DNA from: JBFJVD01 sp041624375
GTDB lineage: Bacteria; Chloroflexota; Anaerolineae; Anaerolineales; E44-bin32
Length of the DNA stretch: 11,746 bases
Assembly (NCBI GenBank): GCA_041624375.1
Contig: JBFJVD010000078.1
Coordinates: forward strand, 1 to 11,746
Reading direction: 5' to 3'
Positions 1-6,340 of the stretch are shown here, in pieces (position 1 is the stretch's first letter; each line of letters starts with the position of its first letter). Below the pieces are notes generated by a model. It saw only the letters and a program-made list of their open reading frames with translations, was not told the DNA's origin and searched no databases. The position numbers and the translations under genes are program-made.

Positions 1-572
1 ATCGCCTGCATCCCGAGGCCGGTCAGGATGCCGTAGGTGACCGCGATCAGCGGCCACTCCATCCGAACCGCTAGTCCGAAGATCAGCAGGGCCACCGGGG
101 CGGGCAGCAGCACAAACACGTCGGCGACCCCCATCAGGAAGATATCAATCCACTCGCCCAGGTAGCCGGCAGCGGCGCCGAGCAAGGTTGAGATGCTGAC
201 GGCGATCAGCGCCGATAGGATGCCGGTGGCAAACGAGACCCGTGCGCCAAAGATCAACTGGCTGAGCACATCTCGACCGAAACCGTCGGTTCCCAGCCAA
301 TGGGTTCTGCTCGGCGGGGTGGGATGGGGGACAATTTCCTGATCGAAGCCGGTGATCGGATCGTAGCGGATGTGATCCCACACTGTGTTCATGAGCAGAG
401 GCTGAATCAGGACCAGCAGCGCGAAAAAGCCGATGATCCCCAGCCCCAGTAAGCCGAGCGGCTGTTCGCTGAACCGCGACCATTGAGCTGAGAGCCGCTG
501 CCGCCGATGCCGGCTGCTGGTCAGGGCCAGCGGGGAGGAGGTCGACGGCTGCTTGATGGTTTCAACGGACAC
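1..572 (-). CDS. OppC/DppC-like ABC transporter permease, C-terminal part missing
   Basis: Inner-membrane permease subunit of a peptide/nickel-type ABC importer; it should pair with the OppB-like protein encoded just upstream. Translating the minus strand from GTG 572 gives about 190 residues: a polar N-terminus of about 37 residues, a first membrane helix (LGLLGLGIIGFFALLVLIQP), a periplasmic stretch, then the family signature LGTDGFGRDVLSQLIFGARVS, with further helices after it. The GTG start is forced: the stop of the upstream gene (TGA 581-579) lies in the same frame three codons earlier and GTG is the first start codon after it. A GGAG at the end of the upstream gene is about 11 nt away. 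The family is usually about 300 residues, so roughly a third, including the EAA loop that contacts the ATPase, lies beyond the left edge. Family assignment is firm; the substrate is unknown. Confidence 0.93.
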   Translation of the reverse strand, partial: MSVETIKQPSTSSPLALTSSRHRRQRLSAQWSRFSEQPLGLLGLGIIGFFALLVLIQPLLMNTVWDHIRYDPITGFDQEIVPHPTPPSRTHWLGTDGFGRDVLSQLIFGARVSFATGILSALIAVSISTLLGAAAGYLGEWIDIFLMGVADVFVLLPAPVALLIFGLAVRMEWPLIAVTYGILTGLGMQA

Positions 573-578
573 GGGACG

Positions 579-1730
579 TCAGGCTCCTTCGACGCGCCGC
601 ACACGCGGGTCGAGCAGCATGTACACGATATCGAGCAGGATGTGGGCGCCAAGCGCGATCACGCCGACAAATGACAGGATCCCCAGCAAGATGGGGATAT
701 CCTGGAATTCGATCGCATCGAAGATCACCTGTCCCATGCCGCGCCACAGGAAGATGCGTTCGATGATCAGGCTGCCGACCAGCACAATCGGCAGGTTCAG
801 CGCCAGCCGGGTGATCACCGGCAGGATGGCGTTGCGGGCGACGTGCCGGTCGCGGACGGCCTGATCCGTGATGCCCTTAGCCCTCGCTGTGGTCACATAG
901 TCCTCGCTCAAGGTCTCCAGCATGCTGGTGCGCATGATCATCATGGTTTCGCCGAATGAGAGCAGGACGACCGTGCCGATCGGCAACACCAGGTGGCGGG
1001 CGACATCCAGCGCCAGGTAATCGACCCCGCTCCCGCTCCACCATACCCAGCCGACCAGTAAACCGATTCCGAGGACGGCGCCCCGGATTCCGATGCGAGT
1101 CCTGAGGCTCCGGACACGGCTTGTGCTGAGCACGGCGACATACAACGCGCCGAACAGCAGGCCCGCGCTGAGGACCATGCGTGCAAGCAGCCAGTCCACC
1201 GAGACCGGAGCATTGACCCAGACATTAAAGTCGACGAGCTTCTCGTAAGGGAACCAGTTGAGGTACCAGGCGAAGAGATTGATGATCAGGAATGCGAGCC
1301 AGGGCGCAAACGAGGTGTATCCCATCACGCCGCCCAGGGTCACGCCCGCTTCCACCCAGCCACCGCGGCGCCAGGCGATCATCTTGCCCAGCCAGAGGCC
1401 CAGCAGGTAGGCGAGCAGCGCGGCGGTAAGGAAGAGCAAGAGCGTGCGAGGGGCCCTCGCCATGAGGATCTCCTGCACGGGCGTCCGGGCATAGACGAAG
1501 GAGGTGCCAAAGTCGAATCGGACGAAATTGAGCAGCCAGCGCCCATATTGTTCAAGCATGGGCTGGTCCAGGCCGTAGTAGCGCCGCAGAAAGGCGCGGC
1601 CTGCGCGGTCGCCGCCGGCGATGTTGGCAAAGTCGCCCGGCACCATGTGGATGAGGGCGAAAAGCAGGGTCTGGAAAGCGAGGAGCGCTACGGCGCCGCG
1701 CAGCAGCCGGCGGACGATGAATCTCAGCAT
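579..1730 (-). CDS. OppB/DppB-like ABC transporter permease with an internal insertion
   Basis: Membrane permease of a peptide/nickel-type ABC importer, first gene of the minus-strand pair. The N-terminus MLRFIVRRLLRG and the following helix ending in HMVPGD are typical of OppB. The sequence then has YYGLDQP and YGRWLLNFVRFDFGTS, as in the family. The cytoplasmic EAA-type loop starts near residue 277 (DYVTTARAKGITDQAV) with RNAILPVIT after it, and the C-terminus ends in DPRVRRVEGA. At 383 residues it exceeds the usual 310-335. The extra length lies around residues 178-245 and is rich in hydrophobic residues, enough for two more membrane helices. No good Shine-Dalgarno precedes ATG 1730, but a TATACT box lies 11 nt upstream, so the transcript may be almost leaderless. 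The next gene starts 6 nt after this stop. The ATPase and binding protein are not in the window. Confidence 0.94.
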   Translation of the reverse strand: MLRFIVRRLLRGAVALLAFQTLLFALIHMVPGDFANIAGGDRAGRAFLRRYYGLDQPMLEQYGRWLLNFVRFDFGTSFVYARTPVQEILMARAPRTLLLFLTAALLAYLLGLWLGKMIAWRRGGWVEAGVTLGGVMGYTSFAPWLAFLIINLFAWYLNWFPYEKLVDFNVWVNAPVSVDWLLARMVLSAGLLFGALYVAVLSTSRVRSLRTRIGIRGAVLGIGLLVGWVWWSGSGVDYLALDVARHLVLPIGTVVLLSFGETMMIMRTSMLETLSEDYVTTARAKGITDQAVRDRHVARNAILPVITRLALNLPIVLVGSLIIERIFLWRGMGQVIFDAIEFQDIPILLGILSFVGVIALGAHILLDIVYMLLDPRVRRVEGA

Positions 1731-1741
1731 GGATATTCAAT

Positions 1742-1747
1742 AGTATA
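1742..1747 (-). promoter_or_regulatory. Possible -10 box for the permease operon
   Basis: TATACT reads on the minus strand here within an AT-rich patch (about 1731-1751) containing the palindrome GTATATAC (1743-1750), in otherwise GC-rich DNA. The patch lies between the divergent permease and prenyltransferase genes. Start of transcription would fall near 1735, only about five bases before ATG 1730. I found no convincing -35 hexamer, and the palindrome gives a similar TATACT on the plus strand at 1746-1751, so direction is not certain. Confidence 0.35.
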
Positions 1748-1855
1748 TACTTGCCGCCTTCAGGGCGCGGTTCAGACGGACGACCACCGGGATGGAGCCC
1801 GCGAGAGTGGCGAAGGTTACGGTGCGCTCGCACTGGCGGCGCGAGGCTTGACTCC

Positions 1856-2776
1856 ATGGAAGACGGACCATCGCGTTCCCTGACTCTTCGCAGCTCCGCC
1901 AGGGTGGTGGTGAGCATGAGCCGGCCGCCCCAGCTTGGAGCCGTCTCGCTGGTCTACCTGCTCGGGGTCTTGATGGCCGGGGGAAGCGGTGGGTCGGCCT
2001 CGTTGACCACCCTGCTCATCGGCTGGCTCGCCCTACTCTTCGTCGCCGCCAGCATCCATCTTGCCAACGAATACGCCGATGCAGAGACCGACGCGCTGAC
2101 GCGCCGCACGTTCTTCTCCGGCGGAAGCGGCGCCCTTGCTGCGACTGGCGCCCCACGCGAGCTGGCCCTTCGGGCGGCGGGCTTTGCGCTGGCGATTGGG
2201 GCGGGATGTGCCCTTCTCGCAGCCATCGGCGGGGCGTTTCCGCCGCTTGCACTGGGTCTGCTCATCCTGGGAGCCGGACTGGGCTGGATGTACTCGCTGC
2301 CTCCGCTGGCCCTCGCCTGGCGCGGTTGGGGCGAGGCGTTGAACGCGCTGCTTGGCGGCATGCTGCTGCCGCTCTTCGGCTTCACCGTGGTTTCGGGAAG
2401 GCTCGAAGCGTGGGCGCTGGCTGGGACCCTTCCGCTTTCGGTCCTCGTCTTCGTCAATCTGCTGGCGACAACCTGGCCGGACCGCGGCGCGGACGCCCTG
2501 GTCGGGAAATGGACGCTGGCGACTCGTTGGGCTCAGGGACGGCTTCGTCGCACCTACCTGCTCAGTGCGGGGATGGGTGTGCTCCTGCTCCTGCTGGGGA
2601 GTGGTCTGCCGGACCCTGTTGCGCGCACCAGCCTGCTGGTGCTTCCGCTCATAGCCTGGGGAGCCGCCAGCTACACGCGGGTGCGCTCGCCTTTCCCTTC
2701 GGTTGCTGCCATGATCAGCCTCATCCTGCTTCAGATCTTGGCCTGGTGGAGCATCTCCGGCGGCTTTCAATTTTAG
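1856..2776 (+). CDS. UbiA-family prenyltransferase
   Basis: Integral membrane enzyme that transfers an isoprenyl chain to an aromatic or similar acceptor, as in quinone, heme O or prenyl-lipid synthesis. From ATG 1856 the protein has 306 residues, normal for the family. Both Asp-rich motifs are present: NEYADAETD (residues 71-79) and PDRGADALVGKWTLATR (both aspartates at 209 and 213), which bind the Mg-diphosphate of the prenyl donor. Hydrophobic segments account for most of the rest. ATG 1916 is a possible later start, but it would remove RSSARVVVSMSRPP, which resembles the segment that usually precedes helix 1 in this family. A GAGG lies 10 nt before ATG 1856. The second motif and length resemble MenA-like members, but no menaquinone genes are adjacent, so the acceptor cannot be named. 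The gene stands alone, convergent with the deacetylase. Confidence 0.9.
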   Translation: MEDGPSRSLTLRSSARVVVSMSRPPQLGAVSLVYLLGVLMAGGSGGSASLTTLLIGWLALLFVAASIHLANEYADAETDALTRRTFFSGGSGALAATGAPRELALRAAGFALAIGAGCALLAAIGGAFPPLALGLLILGAGLGWMYSLPPLALAWRGWGEALNALLGGMLLPLFGFTVVSGRLEAWALAGTLPLSVLVFVNLLATTWPDRGADALVGKWTLATRWAQGRLRRTYLLSAGMGVLLLLLGSGLPDPVARTSLLVLPLIAWGAASYTRVRSPFPSVAAMISLILLQILAWWSISGGFQF

Positions 2777-2779
2777 CCT

Positions 2780-2791
2780 CGGCTGCAGCCG
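2780..2791. terminator. Palindrome between convergent genes, possible weak terminator
   Basis: CGGCTGCAGCCG is a perfect 12-bp palindrome inside the 21-bp gap between the convergent prenyltransferase and deacetylase genes. As a hairpin it would have only four G/C pairs with a four-base loop. It is followed by CTTTCA on the plus strand and by AGGCTAAAATTG on the minus strand, so there is no proper U tract. The position suits a bidirectional terminator but the structure is weak. Confidence 0.25.
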
Positions 2792-2797
2792 CTTTCA

Positions 2798-3931
2798 CTA
2801 GAGTCGATGGGTCTCGCGCACCTGCCGGACGACCTGCTCGACGGCGTGTCGCGTGGCGCGGTCGGATCCGCCCGGCTCGGGGTCGTGGAGCGTCGCGCCG
2901 CCATATCGCTGGCGATAGGTCTGGGGCAGCTCCCGAGGCAGCTCGTGGTCGATCATCACCCCAAACGCCAGCGCCCAGCTGCGCGGGACCACATCCAGAT
3001 GGTAGCCACCCCCGCCGAGCGCCAGCCACACCGGGGCCAGACTCGCCAGACGCTCGAATACGGTCTGGTGGCCGTGGGTGGTGAGGGCGAGCGCGGCAAG
3101 CGGGTCTAGTCGATGCGTATCGACGCCGAGCTGGGTCACCACCACCTCGGGCCTGAATCGCTCGAGTAGCGCAGGCACAGTTTCCTCAAAGGCAAACACA
3201 TAGGACTCGTCATTCGTACCCGGCGGCAGCGGCACATTCACGCTCGTACCTGCACCGGCTCCGCGACCCGTCTCATGGACGAAGCCGGTACCGGGGAACA
3301 AGGTCCGCCCATCCTGGTGGAGCGAAATCGTCAGGACCCGGTCGCTCTCGTAAAAAGCGTCTTGCACGCCGTCCCCATGGTGCACATCGATGTCGACATA
3401 GGCGATGCGATCAACCCGCTGCAGCAAATGGTGGATGGCGACGGCGGCGTCGTTGAAAACGCAGAATCCGGAGGCACGCGCCGGGGCCCCGTGATGCAGG
3501 CCGCCGCTGTAGCTGAACGCTACGTCGCACTCTCCTCCCAGGAGCAGGTCTGCTGCCTGCACCGCGCTACCGACCTTCAGCCCTTCCGACTCGTACATGC
3601 CGGAAAAGACCGGGTTGTCCCCCGCGCCGAAGTTGTAACGGGTGGGGTTTACGCCGCCCTCCCCAGTGCTCAGCGCCCGAACCGCGCGCAAGTATTCGGG
3701 GGTGTGAAACAGGCGGAGTTCGGCCTCGGCTGCGAGGCGCGGCGCGACGACCTGCACGCCGTCTAGGCGCAGCAGGCCGTAGGCCTCGAGAAGTTCATGG
3801 GTCCGCCTGAGCCGTTCGGGCTTGAGCGGATGGTTGGGTCCGTGTCCGACCTGCCATACGGCAGGGGCGCTGAGGAAGACGACGCGTCGCATGACATCAT
3901 TGTAGCTTTGGCGGCGGTACATTCGTTCCAT
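2798..3931 (-). CDS. Class I histone-deacetylase-like zinc hydrolase (AcuC type)
   Basis: Zn-dependent deacylase of the HDAC/AcuC/acetylpolyamine amidohydrolase superfamily; bacterial AcuC deacetylates acetyl-CoA synthetase. In 377-residue numbering, the His dyad is H146-H147 (GGLHHGAP) and the zinc ligands are D182 and H184 (DIDVHHGDG) and D271 (LGVDTHRLDPLA). The transition-state tyrosine is Y310 in LGGGGYH. The substrate-lining GFCVFND motif (155-161) is also intact, so it should be active. Length fits AcuC. The start is uncertain: ATG 3931 has a CAGG five bases upstream, whereas homology suggests ATG 3892 (MRRVVFLSAP), because family members begin only a few residues before this strand. 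No acuA, acuB or acs gene is nearby, so the substrate may be a protein or a small acetylated amine. It diverges from the Trx-VKOR gene. Confidence 0.92.
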   Translation of the reverse strand: MERMYRRQSYNDVMRRVVFLSAPAVWQVGHGPNHPLKPERLRRTHELLEAYGLLRLDGVQVVAPRLAAEAELRLFHTPEYLRAVRALSTGEGGVNPTRYNFGAGDNPVFSGMYESEGLKVGSAVQAADLLLGGECDVAFSYSGGLHHGAPARASGFCVFNDAAVAIHHLLQRVDRIAYVDIDVHHGDGVQDAFYESDRVLTISLHQDGRTLFPGTGFVHETGRGAGAGTSVNVPLPPGTNDESYVFAFEETVPALLERFRPEVVVTQLGVDTHRLDPLAALALTTHGHQTVFERLASLAPVWLALGGGGYHLDVVPRSWALAFGVMIDHELPRELPQTYRQRYGGATLHDPEPGGSDRATRHAVEQVVRQVRETHRL

Positions 3932-3991
3932 CTGTACCTGTCATTCGTCCTCAGAGGTGTTCGGGAGCTAGAGGGCCTGTGGTAGCCGCTG

Positions 3992-3997
3992 TAGAAT
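3992..3997 (+). promoter_or_regulatory. Possible -10 box for the Trx-VKOR gene
   Basis: TAGAAT matches the consensus -10 at five of six bases and would start transcription near 4004, about 30 nt before GTG 4036 and just ahead of the Shine-Dalgarno sequence. No good -35 hexamer is visible 16-18 nt upstream. It lies in the 104-bp gap between the divergent deacetylase and Trx-VKOR genes. Confidence 0.3.
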
Positions 3998-4019
3998 GCG
4001 TTCAACATGCATGTCAAGC

Positions 4020-4026
4020 AGGAGGG
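4020..4026 (+). promoter_or_regulatory. Ribosome binding site that decides the Trx-VKOR start
   Basis: AGGAGGG is a near-perfect Shine-Dalgarno sequence. It leaves 3 nt to GTG 4030 and 9 nt to GTG 4036. The 9-nt spacing is normal and the resulting protein begins MKARLS, a standard signal-peptide start, so 4036 is preferred. Confidence 0.7.
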
Positions 4027-4035
4027 ACGGTGAAC

Positions 4036-5088
4036 GTGAAAGCCCGCTTGAGTCTCCGCCTGATCGGAGTGCTTGTTTCGTTTCTGATGGTGGATGCGGT
4101 CGCCGCGCAGGCGCCGGTCGTGCGTTCTGTCTTGTTCTATACGCAAACCTGTCCCGCCTGCCGCAAGGTGATGCAGGAGGATCTCCCGCCGCTGGTTGAA
4201 ACCTACGGCGAACAGCTCGAGATACTCGCTGTAGATGTCACGACCGCTGCAGGACAGCAGGTGTATCAGACGGCGATCGCCGACCTGGGGATTCCCGAAT
4301 CCCGCCGTGGTGTCCCGACTCTGGTGGTCGCGGATACGGTGATGGTGGGGGCGGTCGAGATTCCCAATCTCTTCCCCGGGCTAATCGAACAGGGCCTGGC
4401 AGCGGGCGGCGTGCAATGGCCCGCAATCCGCGGGATCGAGGCGGCCGCCGATCGCTTTCCCGATTTCGCCGAGCTCTCGGAGCGCTCGACCTCGGTGCTC
4501 GAGACCATTGGGCGCGATCCATTCGGAAACAGCCTGGCCATCGTGGCGCTGGGCGCCATGGGGTTTGTGGCGCTGAAGGTGATTCCGCAGCTGCCCTTCT
4601 TCCGCTCGGCGGGCCGGAAGGAACGGCGGGCGGCGCTCCGGACGGAGCCGAGTGAGGAGAGAAGTTGGATCACCCCGGTGCTGGCCCTTGCAGGTTTGGG
4701 TGTCGCCAGCTACCTGGCTTTCATTGAAGGCAGCGGCAATGAGGCCTTCTGCGGCCCTGTCGGCGACTGCAATGTGGTCCAGCAGAGCGTCTATGCGCGC
4801 CTCTTTGGGGTGCTTCCGGTTGCCTATCTTGGGGTGCTCGGGTTCGCCGGCATCCTGGTCTTATGGGCGTTGACACGCTTGGGAACCGGGACGCTGGCCG
4901 ACTACGGCCGCGTGGCGGCCTTGAGTGTGGCTGCCCTGGGCACGCTCTTCTCCTTGTATCTGACCTTCCTCGAACCGTTCGTCATCGGGGCCACCTGCAT
5001 GTGGTGCCTGGCCTCAGCGGGGTTGATGACGGCGCTGCTCTGGTTCCTGGTCGACCCGGGGCGGGCGGCCTGGATCCGGCTTCGGTAG
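4036..5088 (+). CDS. Thioredoxin-like domain fused to a VKOR membrane domain
   Basis: Likely makes disulfide bonds in exported proteins: VKOR passes electrons from a thioredoxin-like partner to quinone, replacing DsbB. From GTG 4036 the protein has 350 residues. Residues 1-25 form a signal peptide or anchor (basic start, hydrophobic 9-19, then AVAAQA). A thioredoxin-like domain follows with the redox motif C39-P-A-C42. A membrane helix lies at about 166-184 and is followed by an Arg/Lys-rich loop (about 185-210) that should be cytoplasmic. Then come four helices of VKOR with all four cysteines: the loop pair C239/C245 (CGPVGDCNVV) and the quinone-proximal pair C321-M-W-C324. The C-x5-C and CxxC spacing match the characterised cyanobacterial VKOR. 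Unusually, the thioredoxin part is N-terminal; well-known bacterial fusions carry it at the C-terminus. A separate DsbA partner is not adjacent. Confidence 0.92.
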   Translation: MKARLSLRLIGVLVSFLMVDAVAAQAPVVRSVLFYTQTCPACRKVMQEDLPPLVETYGEQLEILAVDVTTAAGQQVYQTAIADLGIPESRRGVPTLVVADTVMVGAVEIPNLFPGLIEQGLAAGGVQWPAIRGIEAAADRFPDFAELSERSTSVLETIGRDPFGNSLAIVALGAMGFVALKVIPQLPFFRSAGRKERRAALRTEPSEERSWITPVLALAGLGVASYLAFIEGSGNEAFCGPVGDCNVVQQSVYARLFGVLPVAYLGVLGFAGILVLWALTRLGTGTLADYGRVAALSVAALGTLFSLYLTFLEPFVIGATCMWCLASAGLMTALLWFLVDPGRAAWIRLR

Positions 5089-5126
5089 GGCGGACCTCAG
5101 CAGCAGCTCACACAAACCCCCTGCCC

Positions 5127-5155
5127 TTGACGAGTCTCGTCACTTATTTTATATT
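5127..5155 (+). promoter_or_regulatory. Sigma70-type promoter of the CPBP-SdpR-SdpI operon
   Basis: TTGACG (5127-5132) and TATATT (5150-5155) each match consensus at five of six bases and are separated by exactly 17 nt. This is the best promoter in the window and lies in its most AT-rich stretch (about 5141-5195). Transcription would start near 5162, leaving a leader of about 55 nt to ATG 5217. Two inverted repeats overlap the -35 and -10 boxes, as expected for a promoter controlled by a repressor. Confidence 0.72.
5128..5142. repeat. 15-bp perfect palindrome on the -35 box; operator or terminator
   Basis: TGACGAGTCTCGTCA is a perfect palindrome with a single central base, and it covers most of the -35 hexamer. 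It could be a repressor site. As RNA it could also form a 6-bp stem with a 3-nt loop followed by CTTATTTTATATTT, which would make a modest terminator for the Trx-VKOR gene ending at 5088. The sequence alone does not decide between these. Confidence 0.5.
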
Positions 5156-5174
5156 TAGCTAAACATCTAAATAT
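5151..5174. promoter_or_regulatory. Inverted repeat over the -10 box and start site, candidate SdpR-type operator
   Basis: ATATTTAG (5151-5158) and CTAAATAT (5167-5174) are perfect 8-bp arms around an 8-bp spacer. A second palindrome, TTTAGCTAAA (5154-5163), overlaps the left arm. The element starts inside the -10 box and spans the predicted start site. ArsR-family repressors bind AT-rich imperfect palindromes of this kind, and an ArsR-family gene lies in the operon. That this protein binds here is inference. Confidence 0.6.
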
Positions 5175-5216
5175 TCGTATCGATTTCTTCTTTGTACCGG
5201 GAGGAAAGGTCCCTTC

Positions 5217-6029
5217 ATGGCGATGGTCAGCGTCTCCGATCCAACTGAATCGCAGCCGGCGGTGAGTTCCTGGAAGGTGTTCGCCGTCCTGATGATGGGG
5301 GCGTTCGTCGGTACGCTCGGATTGCTCCCGCTTGTCGCGGTGCTGCTTCGAGATCAAGCTCAGCTGCCGGACATGCCGATCGCGTTGCTATTGGCGCTCT
5401 CGATGATCCAGCCACTGGTGCTCGCAGCGCTGGCCAGCGGGCTGGGCCTGTGGCTCGGCGGCAAGATCGGCCTCGGCGCGCCGCTGCTGGCAGGCCTGCT
5501 CGCTGGCAGCGCTGAAGCCCGGGACCAGCTGCGCGCGGCGCTCCTGCCCTCTGTCTTCCTGGGTATTGCAGCCGGGACCGTGATCATCTTGCTGGATCTC
5601 GGCATCTTCTCACCACTACTTGCGGGCCCTGTTGCCCGGGAGGCGGCTTCAGATGCCCAGTCACCCTGGGTGGGGCTGCTGGCCTCGTTCTACGGTGGGA
5701 TCGTCGAAGAGATCCTGCTTCGGTTGGGACTCCTCACCGTTCTTGCCTGGCTAGGCACCCGGCTTGCGCGCGCCGAGCGGCCCGGATCGGCTATCCTGTG
5801 GGGGGCCAACATCGTCGCTGCGCTCCTCTTTGGCTTGGGGCATCTTCCGGTCACCGCGTCCCTGGTGCCCGTGACCGGATTGGTGGTGGTGCGCGCCCTG
5901 CTTCTGAACGGGATCCCTGCGCTGGTCTTTGGCTGGCTCTACATGCGACGCGGCCTGCTGCCGGCGATGATCGCCCATTTCAGCGTAGACATCCTCCTGC
6001 ATGTTGCCGCGCCGATCGCCCTCGGGTGA
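5217..6029 (+). CDS. CPBP family intramembrane glutamic protease (Abi/CAAX-like)
   Basis: Polytopic membrane protease of the CPBP (Rce1/Abi) family, whose bacterial members act in bacteriocin self-immunity, bacteriocin maturation or membrane regulation. The 270-residue protein has all three motifs: E164-E165-x3-R169 (VEEILLR), F205-x3-H209 (FGLGH) and H254-x3-D258 (HFSVD), so it should be catalytically competent. About eight hydrophobic segments surround them. A polar cytoplasmic N-terminus of about 18 residues precedes helix 1. ATG 5217 has GGAGG 12 nt upstream and AAAGG 7 nt upstream. It is the first gene of a three-gene operon with an SdpR-like repressor and an SdpI-like membrane protein, which favours a role in immunity or envelope stress. 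Its TGA stop (6027-6029) overlaps a GTG codon in the frame of the next gene. The substrate cannot be told. Confidence 0.93.
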   Translation: MAMVSVSDPTESQPAVSSWKVFAVLMMGAFVGTLGLLPLVAVLLRDQAQLPDMPIALLLALSMIQPLVLAALASGLGLWLGGKIGLGAPLLAGLLAGSAEARDQLRAALLPSVFLGIAAGTVIILLDLGIFSPLLAGPVAREAASDAQSPWVGLLASFYGGIVEEILLRLGLLTVLAWLGTRLARAERPGSAILWGANIVAALLFGLGHLPVTASLVPVTGLVVVRALLLNGIPALVFGWLYMRRGLLPAMIAHFSVDILLHVAAPIALG

Positions 6030-6067
6030 GTGGCATCGATCAAGGAGATGGAGGGCTCACAGAAGGG

Positions 6068-6340
6068 ATGAATGAGGCGTTCAAGGCGCTGGCTGACAGC
6101 ACCCGGCGGGAGATCTTGAGCCTGCTTCGCCAACATGATCTGACGGCCGGCGAGATTGCGGCGCACTTTGAAATCAGCAAGCCGTCCATCTCGCATCACC
6201 TGAACGTGCTGAAGCAGGCCCAATTGGTTCTGGTTGAGCGAAGCGGCCAGGAGTTGATTTACTCCCTCAATACGACCGTGCTTCAGGAATTCCTCTCGGA
6301 CGCGCTCGCTTTCTTTGGAGTGAACCAAGATGACCTTTAA
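6068..6340 (+). CDS. ArsR-family repressor, SdpR-like
   Basis: Small dimeric winged-helix repressor of 90 residues. MNEAFKALADSTRREILSLL followed by TAGEIAAHFEISKPSISHHL (helix-turn-helix, about residues 26-45) and NVLKQAQLVLVERSGQELIYSLN (wing) is the usual ArsR layout and closely follows B. subtilis SdpR. It contains no cysteine, so the classical metal site of ArsR/SmtB sensors is absent. The preferred start is ATG 6068, because relatives begin MNE-F-A; GGAGGG lies 12 nt upstream. GTG 6026, overlapping the protease stop, would add 14 residues and give translational coupling. Known SdpR represses its own operon until the membrane partner SdpI sequesters it. By analogy the target here would be the inverted repeat at 5151-5174. 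The end overlaps the SdpI-like gene by 11 bp. Confidence 0.93.
   Translation: MNEAFKALADSTRREILSLLRQHDLTAGEIAAHFEISKPSISHHLNVLKQAQLVLVERSGQELIYSLNTTVLQEFLSDALAFFGVNQDDL

Noticed and set aside
1751..1855. 35-residue TTG-started extension of the prenyltransferase
   Set aside because: The residues are Arg/Gly/Pro-rich, non-membrane and have no good ribosome binding site; ATG 1856 gives the usual family length.
2033..2770. Long minus-strand open frame opposite the prenyltransferase (245 codons)
   Set aside because: It is Arg/Gln-rich and low in hydrophobic order, as expected of an antisense shadow in high-GC DNA, and the plus strand carries both UbiA motifs.
2206..3084. Long plus-strand open frame across the end of UbiA and the deacetylase gene
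   Set aside because: It spans two convergent genes in the wrong frames and has no recognisable domain; composition is that of a GC-rich shadow.
5798..6067. Upstream extension of the ArsR-type repressor
   Set aside because: It would overlap the protease gene in another frame; the residues before MNEAF are not seen in this family and ATG 6068 gives a full-length 90-residue protein.
6068..6340. Metal-sensing ArsR/SmtB repressor
   Set aside because: The protein has no cysteine and its neighbours are SdpI-like and CPBP proteins, with no metal transporter or arsenate reductase.
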